Source: Craspedostauros australis (taxonomy: Eukaryota > Bacillariophyta > Bacillariophyceae > Mastogloiales > Achnanthaceae). From it: a DNA stretch of 64,000 nucleotides. Location: contig JAMXDE010000004.1 of the NCBI GenBank assembly GCA_026770025.1, positions 558,001-622,000 on the forward strand, read 5' to 3'. The notes below the pieces were generated by a model. It was not told the origin of the DNA, made no database searches, and worked only from the letters and a program-made list of their open reading frames with translations. Within the stretch, counting starts at the first letter, position 1, and every line of letters starts with the position of its first letter. Positions 58,301 through 64,000 of the stretch are shown here, piece by piece. The translations under genes were made by a program, and so were the position numbers.

Positions 58301-60630
58301 GAAAGATGATCGAATGCTCTATTCTGGCACTCAAGGAAGAGCTGGGAACGGGCAGATCTATTTTCCAGTACCCCTTCGATAGTGTGGGCCACTGTGCCAC
58401 ACAGTGCTGGGTGACGGGGCTATGGCAACAACTCCAAGACACCAGCATCCAGATTTATGAGACGACAACGACAGCGAAGGTCCAATGGGAAGGAGAGAGC
58501 TTCCTCACGGATATCTGACTGGAACAAAGCATCAAAGGAGCACAGCTCCGTCACCTGAACATGGTGCGCCAGAATTTGGGAGTGCTACGCTTGTCTGACA
58601 TTGTATCGGCCAATGGCACAAGGATACTCGGCGAGGCTCACGACGGCACCATGGCGTCTTGCATACCCAAGCGCTGGGCCAACCAGCCGGAGCGACTACC
58701 AAGCGGATGGTGGCGAGAATGGCAACACTGGTGCAAGTCCATGTGTTTTCGAGGCCTTCTCCTGCACGAGCCGCTCGGTAGGTGGTACCGCGACGATGGG
58801 TCCTGGCGGTGATGGAAGGATACCTACGGCCACAATATATTCGACACGGGGGCACAGCCCCCACAGCGATATTCGCTTCGTCGAAACAGCAGAACCCGCA
58901 GGCAGCTCTACTCTCGGCGAGGCACAGCAGACAGTCTCCCAACAGGAGCCAAACGTGTCTTGGTGACTCTCACGGAAACCGGCATGATGTGGGACGGCTT
59001 CGTCGGATTGGCACAGCCGATCGATGAGCGCGAAGAACCCTACGACCCAGTGGAGAATCTGCAAGGCGAACTGAGTCTCGAGGAGGCCGAGTGCGCTGCA
59101 CGGAGATCCCAGCTGCTCGTGGTGAGTGACGGATCATTCAAAGATTTCAGAGGGACCGCGGCTTCTATTCTGTACGACGAGGCGACGACGGCAAGTATGA
59201 CATGCCAGACGTTCGTCCCGGGCCCGTCCGAAGTGCAAAGTGCTTACAGAAGCGAACTTGCGGGAATCTGGGCGTCGCTTACCGTGATAGCCAGGATGCG
59301 AGGTCTGGACGCCTCGTGTGCGATTACCATTGCACTTGACGGCAAGCAGGCAATGTTGCAGGCCCAAGAGGATGGACTACGCCCAGGCCAACGCGACTGG
59401 GATGTCCTGGCTGAGATTCGAGAGCTGCGGCACAGGATTCTGGCGATACTGCACTGGAAGTGGGTGAAAGGCCACCAGGATGACACTGACAAGCAACTGA
59501 CAATGCTGGAGAAACTCAACGTAGTAGTCAACAACCACGCCAAGCAGTTCTGGAGCCTGACAGAGAGCCAACGTCGGGTGAAAAGGTGGCACGCGTCTAC
59601 GAACAGATGGAGGTTACGTCTCCGCAACGCCGACTACTCGCATGTGGACGCGAAGGAGCTCCACGAGCTGCTGCAGTCTGCCAACGCAGCTACCTATTGG
59701 GCATCAAAGTTCCAGTGGGACGAAGATCAACTGACATAGGTGGACTGGTGCACATACAAGAAGACGCGCGCGGCCAAGAAGAACAAAGAGGTGGCAAAGT
59801 TTGTCTCGAAGTGGTCATCAGGCTTCGTCGGAGTCAACAAGAAGCTGCACCAGGTTGGTCAGCGAGAGACGCCGAAGTGTCAGTTCTGCCAGCAGGACGA
59901 GACAACGATGCATGTGCTCCGCTGTAGCAAACACCAGGAAGCCTGGCAGACCTCTACGTCAGAACTTCTCGACCGCATGGTGCGGGTAAGCGCATGTCCG
60001 CGACTGGTGCGAAATATGAGAGTGGGGCTGGTGAAATGGAGGCGAAAGCTCCGAGTGGACGGGCCACAAAGTTACATCGGTTGGTACCCCCTCCTGCTTG
60101 GTTTCATCCATAGGGATTAGGTCCGCCAGCAGACACAGTGGATGATGACGAACGAGTGCATATATCCAGACGCGAGAGCGTGGGCGCGAGAGATGGTGCG
60201 GTGGATCTGGAAAGTACCGTGGACGGTTTGGATTGCCAGGAACGAAAAAGTACATGACGCGGATCAGCATCCAACGATGAAGGACCTGCGCTGACAGGTG
60301 CAACGGATGCAACAGAGCGCGAGCAGCAACATGACGGCATCGGAGCTTCACCTGCTCAGGAATGGCCAGAATATTGAGTATGAAACCGATCTGCAAATGC
60401 AGCAGTGGGTGCACTCTATGACGGCGGTACAAGTGGCAGTGAAGGCCAGATGCAGGGCTTGATCTATGCAGGCAGAACGACAGGCCATGGCAGCATGGCT
60501 GGGAATAGGATGAGTGGCAACAGTTGACGGCTCGCTCAAAGCCTGGTCCTACGGGGCCGGCGGCGGCGAGGGTAAAGCCTTGAGGCACATCTATGATGTA
60601 ATCACTGAGTTATTATTATTAGCAGAGTGA
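55381..60630 (+). pseudogene. Non-LTR retroelement: endonuclease, RT, RNase H, broken only by in-frame stops
   Basis: A single phase can be read for over 5 kb. The endonuclease part (5' truncated) shows NTIILGVDLNDDVLD, PIDAIFASEGV and SDHRAVWVDV. RT shows NDAKSCYDRIVPN, HGIGQGNGAGPAIW and LAFVDDMDLV (an FVDD active site). RNase H shows LLVVSDGSFKDFRGTA, SAYRSELAGIWASL and HWKWVKGHQDD. A CQFCQQDETTMHVLRC zinc-like motif lies downstream. Internal stops are at 58243 (TAG), 58516 (TGA), 58810 (TGA), 59737 (TAG), 60118 (TAG), 60292 (TGA), 60460 (TGA) and 60511 (TGA), plus a TAG at 55531 upstream. No frameshift was found. The longest uninterrupted piece is 55552-58245. The element would be a LINE-type retrotransposon with an apurinic-type endonuclease; the exact clade is not identified. 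Confidence 0.85.
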
Positions 60631-62021
60631 ACAGCCATTCTGCCTGTCGTGGCTCCGACGTTGGGACCTGCTGGGCGAGCTGGCAAAGGTGGGTGGGGAT
60701 GGGTCATGGTGACATCTCTTGGAGTGTTTGGAAGTAAAATCCCATGCGCTGGGACATCACATCGCGCTCTCCTTCCTCGTGAAGCGCGTGGTTCCGACTA
60801 GACCGCTGTTGCAGCATCATGTGCCATAGCTCGTGGATCACCTCTGCCTGCCAGTGGATGGGTCGGCAGCGGTCTGGGGATGGAGGAGGGTTGGGGCTGT
60901 GCTTTGGGGAAATCTAGAGTGGGAACACATACGAGGCAAGTGCTACATATGACCTGTATGACAGAAACACGGAAACGGAACAGTAGGCAGTGATACCAAC
61001 AAGCACGAACATGCATGTGGAAGCGTTGAGCATTCATTTTTGTTTGCTGTGAATGGAAACAATAAGTGGAGAGGAAGGAACTTCCTGTTGTCATAGTCTT
61101 CCACCGAGGAAGGCTACTCAACAGCATAGATTAGGCTAGACCATATTGATGACGTCATTGTATGATTAATTTGATTATTTCAGTCCCTCCAAGATCCAAT
61201 GCGAACGCGAACATTTGGGGAGAGCTCCCCACTAGTTGTCACCACGACAGGTTCCAGGGGTGGCTTCATTTTACATGCGATATCTCCCTATTATGGGTAT
61301 CCGAGCGATGCACAGAATAGCTCGCAGCACGTGGGTACTAAACAACTACCCAAAGACAACGACATGCTCACATGAAAGACGTGGTTGGACTTCGTAAAAA
61401 CGACAGCACGCGGACAAACCACAAAGGGATTGGCCACCAACACAGGGCGTCCAACAAATCTATGGTGATTTCTCTTCGGTGCATGGTCTGCGTGAGACTA
61501 CTCTGCTGCCTCGAACAAACAGCTGTAACCAACACTTTTTGTTACAGTTGGTTACAATTGGATAAAAAACTGCTGTGTAGATCGTAGTACACTTTCTACA
61601 TAAGTCCCGAACAAAAACAGGCCAAGAACAGCATCAACCATAGTCAAACTCTCCGGAATTTTCTCGTGTGAGTGTTACTGTACTTATCTTGCCATTGTAG
61701 CATCATATGGCGTTTATATATATAATCCTAAAGTTTGGTGGCTGTTGCTCTCTTGCTCGGTGAGCACTGATGTGATCCGCCAAGCACCCTTATCATTCAC
61801 GGACGTTTTTGGCTTCTGGTTCCCATGTTTTCTTGTTCTTATTGTTCCAAAGAAGTGTTCCAACCATCGCTGACGTCACGATCACGCAAGCATTGGAACC
61901 AGAATTCTCCAAACTTGCCACCGAGATTGTGGATCCGAGTGGTCAATTATCACTCTGGCTGCCATGGGAGCACAAAACGCAAGCATACCACCCTACCATG
62001 GCACTCAAACACAATATCCAT
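60631..62021. other. Non-coding flank of the retroelement
   Basis: About 1.4 kb without a supported gene. Contains a short hairpin (CTGTAACCAAC / GTTGGTTACA, about 61521-61558), a TATATATATA run near 61715-61725 and the short ATGCGATATCTCCCTA match to the MITE family near 61270-61290. Confidence 0.45.
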
Positions 62022-62400
62022 AATGACGTTTTTCTTGCGTCCGGACGCATTCTCTACGTAGCTTGCGTCCGGACGCAAATTGAACGCTCAGTTTGCGTCC
62101 GGACGCAAATTGGGCCAATTTGCGTGGAGACGCAAATGCAAGCTCGCCGAAAATACCACTTGTACTACTTAAGTCCCATGTTCCTCCACGATGTCCCGTG
62201 TTGCAGAAAAAAAAAAACGATTTCGGTCCGAAACCCGAAAGTGGGTTGTTTTTTTTTCTGACTCCTTCGAGTAACACATTTATTTGGCGATTTTAAAAAA
62301 AAAACACGATACAGCACGGCGTCATTGGTCATGTCTCAGGGGTTCCTTTCCGTGCGCCTGTCTTGCTTTCTCGACGTCATGGGATCTGGGGTAATCATAT
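62022..62400 (+). repeat. Repeat arm with palindromes, inverted to 54403-54785
   Basis: Begins ATAATGACGTTTTTCTTGCG, holds two exact TTGCGTCCGGACGCAA, one 14-bp core and one diverged variant, then the TTTCGGTCCGAAACCCGAAA and GACTCCTTCGAGTAAC blocks, a poly-A tract and TGTCTCAGGGGTTCC, ending near CATGGGATCTGGGG. Closely matches 54403-54785 inverted. Confidence 0.85.
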
Positions 62401-62637
62401 TCTACCTTGCTATTTCGATGTCTGGTACCTGCGTCCACCAACATGCTTGTCGTGCTTCTCATCATGCATCAGTTTTTCGGCACTGTCTCCTTCACAATCC
62501 CGGCACCGGATTCTGGTGCTTTTGGTGCAGCTTTTCACAAATACTTGGCGACAACAGTGCATCCTCTCTCCTCCTCCTCATGGCACATGAGTTCCTTGCA
62601 AATCTAATCTTATGACAGTTCCATTATTCCTGGATCC
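62401..62637. other. 3' flank of the partial gene at the window end
   Basis: No gene seen; probable 3' untranslated DNA of the minus-strand gene that starts at 62638. Similarity to the other repeat arm may continue for about 30 bases. Confidence 0.4.
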
Positions 62638-64000
62638 TTACATCAAGTTATCATTTCTTGATCGCATTCGTTTCCTCGTACGCTGCCTGGCTGCCGCGAG
62701 TTCCCTCTTCATTGTGTGTGATAGTCTGTTCGGACTTCCATCTCTTGCATTGGCACCTCTGCTTGGCTTTGGTGTCGAATTCTTGGCAGCAACATGGACG
62801 GAGGCAGAGGCTTCTCTTCTCGTATCCACCAAAATCACATCTTCGTCACATGGTCCATACTCGGTTCGTCTTCCTCCCGAAGTTCCTTTCGATGTGGCAG
62901 GATGGTTGTTGCCATTTCCAAAGTCACCATCGGTGCCAACAGACAATGTCGAAGAAGAGGCATCGCACGTCGTCTGACCCAAAGTTGCTGGGACACCCCT
63001 TCTTTCTCCTCTTCGTCTCTTCCGAAGTCTTGAACCAGATCGTTGCACCACAGTTGCTCCAACATGTACATCTCTGGCTGCTGAATTGGTCGATACTGAC
63101 TGGCAATCGAAGTCTCCTTCCAGTGTATTCCATTTGTTTCCATCTCTGACCGACGCGTGTCGAAGCGATGTGTCTACCATTGATGGTGGCACATTGTTTG
63201 TTTGCTGTGCCATGGTTGTTTCGCTTCTGCGGAGGTCAGTGCCCAGTTCTTCCACAGCGTCCGCAGTGGCCACAAAGGGGCCCTCTCTCCTTGACCCTGC
63301 CTCGTAGACGTCCTGATCTCTCCTCCCCATGATCTGCATGGTTGCATCTGGCGCCATGACACCACTGCTTTCATCTGGTCCATCGGTAGAATCTGAGATG
63401 TTTGCACCAGTATTGTTCAGTCCATGGGCAGGAACAGCAGAGGCCTGGGCAAGCAATGCATCTTCGGCATCAGCTTCTGCAGTTGCAGCAATTGCCGTGG
63501 CAAGCCTTGCTCTTTCTTGGGCGATCCTTGCGGTAGCACGCTTTGCCCGGGCATCTGCCTTCTTCTGTTGGACCTCCTCATTTGTGCTGCGCTTGGTGTA
63601 GTCCAGGTTGGTTTCAGCACACCATAATGTTGGGTTGCGGTGGAGAAGATGATGGCATGTGTTCTCGACCACCGCTGCCACATTCTTCACAGGGAAATTG
63701 CACAGTGCCAGGGTAGGTGGTATCCCTTGTGTCTCCATCCACGCCCTCTTTTCCTCATTTGACTGTGCACACACAAACATATGGCATCCCGCACACACCC
63801 AGGGAGTCACGATGTTGCAAACGACGCAGGTTCCTCGTTTGGCGACGCACTTCCTTGGGATGTGCTCTCTCTTCTTCATGTTGGCACGTATTCTGCCTTG
63901 TCTTGGGGTATCTGGAGTGGCCTTCAGGCGAAGGATGCCTTGTAGTTCCGCTGGTTGTACCGAACTCGAATTTGTTGGAGGATTACCTTCGAAGAGCCTT
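62638..64000 (-). CDS. C-terminal part of a gene with a piggyBac-like cysteine-rich segment (partial)
   Basis: The frame is open from the right edge of the window to TAA at 62638 (454 codons visible). An internal ATG at 63877-63879 starts a 413-residue reading, but the same phase continues upstream to the edge (QGILRLKATPDTPRQGRIRA), so the gene is probably cut by the window. Near the middle of the upstream part is RGTCVVCNIVTPWVCAGC followed by HMFVC, a CxxC...CxxCH...C arrangement like the zinc-binding end of piggyBac-type transposases. After it come an Ala/Arg-rich helix (RAKRATARIAQERARLATAI), a long polar region and a basic tail (AAARQRTRKRMRSR). The catalytic domain would lie outside the window. 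The family call is tentative; another zinc-ribbon nuclear protein is possible. Confidence 0.5.
   Translation of the reverse strand, partial: RLFEGNPPTNSSSVQPAELQGILRLKATPDTPRQGRIRANMKKREHIPRKCVAKRGTCVVCNIVTPWVCAGCHMFVCAQSNEEKRAWMETQGIPPTLALCNFPVKNVAAVVENTCHHLLHRNPTLWCAETNLDYTKRSTNEEVQQKKADARAKRATARIAQERARLATAIAATAEADAEDALLAQASAVPAHGLNNTGANISDSTDGPDESSGVMAPDATMQIMGRRDQDVYEAGSRREGPFVATADAVEELGTDLRRSETTMAQQTNNVPPSMVDTSLRHASVRDGNKWNTLEGDFDCQSVSTNSAARDVHVGATVVQRSGSRLRKRRRGERRGVPATLGQTTCDASSSTLSVGTDGDFGNGNNHPATSKGTSGGRRTEYGPCDEDVILVDTRREASASVHVAAKNSTPKPSRGANARDGSPNRLSHTMKRELAAARQRTRKRMRSRNDNLM

Noticed and set aside
1..64000. tRNA or rRNA genes
   Set aside because: No stretch with recognisable A and B boxes or rRNA-like sequence was noticed by eye; a covariance-model scan was not possible.

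Overview
The window is eukaryotic nuclear DNA, most likely from a stramenopile alga and probably a diatom. Long intronless genes sit next to one clearly spliced gene. The LTR element is Ty1/copia type with integrase ahead of reverse transcriptase. There are PIF/Harbinger-type transposase genes with a partner protein, a non-LTR retroelement, a possible piggyBac-type tail, an ankyrin-BTB protein and an AAA ATPase/TPR protein, a mix I associate with diatoms. The taxonomic call is inference; no search was possible. Several long frames open at non-ATG codons, so I moved starts to the first well-supported ATG.

Layout. 0.4-0.7 kb: a small minus-strand gene that faintly resembles the Ragulator subunit LAMTOR4. 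1.9-7.2 kb: a large trithorax/MLL-like histone methyltransferase (PHD, HMG-box-like, bromodomain, SET, post-SET). 7.7-8.6 kb: a decayed copia RNase H fragment. 9.4-27.4 kb: the most unusual part, five tandem same-strand paralogues of a family I cannot name. Each has a Trp-rich Myb/SANT-like N-terminus, a conserved DAPQIA block, an acidic/basic disordered middle and a C-terminal coiled coil. Four are open; the fifth is split by a complete, very young copia element (8.8 kb, two 543-bp LTRs, 5-bp target duplication, one 2435-codon gag-pol frame on the opposite strand) and also carries a frameshift. 27.7-31.1 kb: an ankyrin-BTB gene with about 20 near-identical 102-bp repeats.

32.8-38.1 kb: an intact Harbinger-type transposase, its likely partner protein, and three unassigned genes (a KOW-like protein, a 434-residue protein, a membrane protein). 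38.1-45.5 kb: gene-poor repeat-rich DNA with fold-back MITE-like units. 45.5-49.6 kb: a two-exon AAA/Orc1-type ATPase with TPR-like repeats, where splicing rebuilds the Walker B motif. 50.3-53.9 kb: a second, decayed Harbinger element with about 0.4-kb terminal inverted repeats, carrying relics of both the transposase and the partner. 54.0-62.4 kb: clusters of a 16-bp perfect palindrome in inverted arms, flanking a 5-kb endonuclease-RT-RNase H retroelement broken only by in-frame stops. 62.6-64.0 kb: the 3' end of a gene with a piggyBac-like cysteine-rich segment.

Overall, a few host genes sit in a transposon-dense accessory region. The points best worth following are the five-gene DNA-binding-like array, the transposase/partner pairing seen twice, and the palindrome-bearing element ends.
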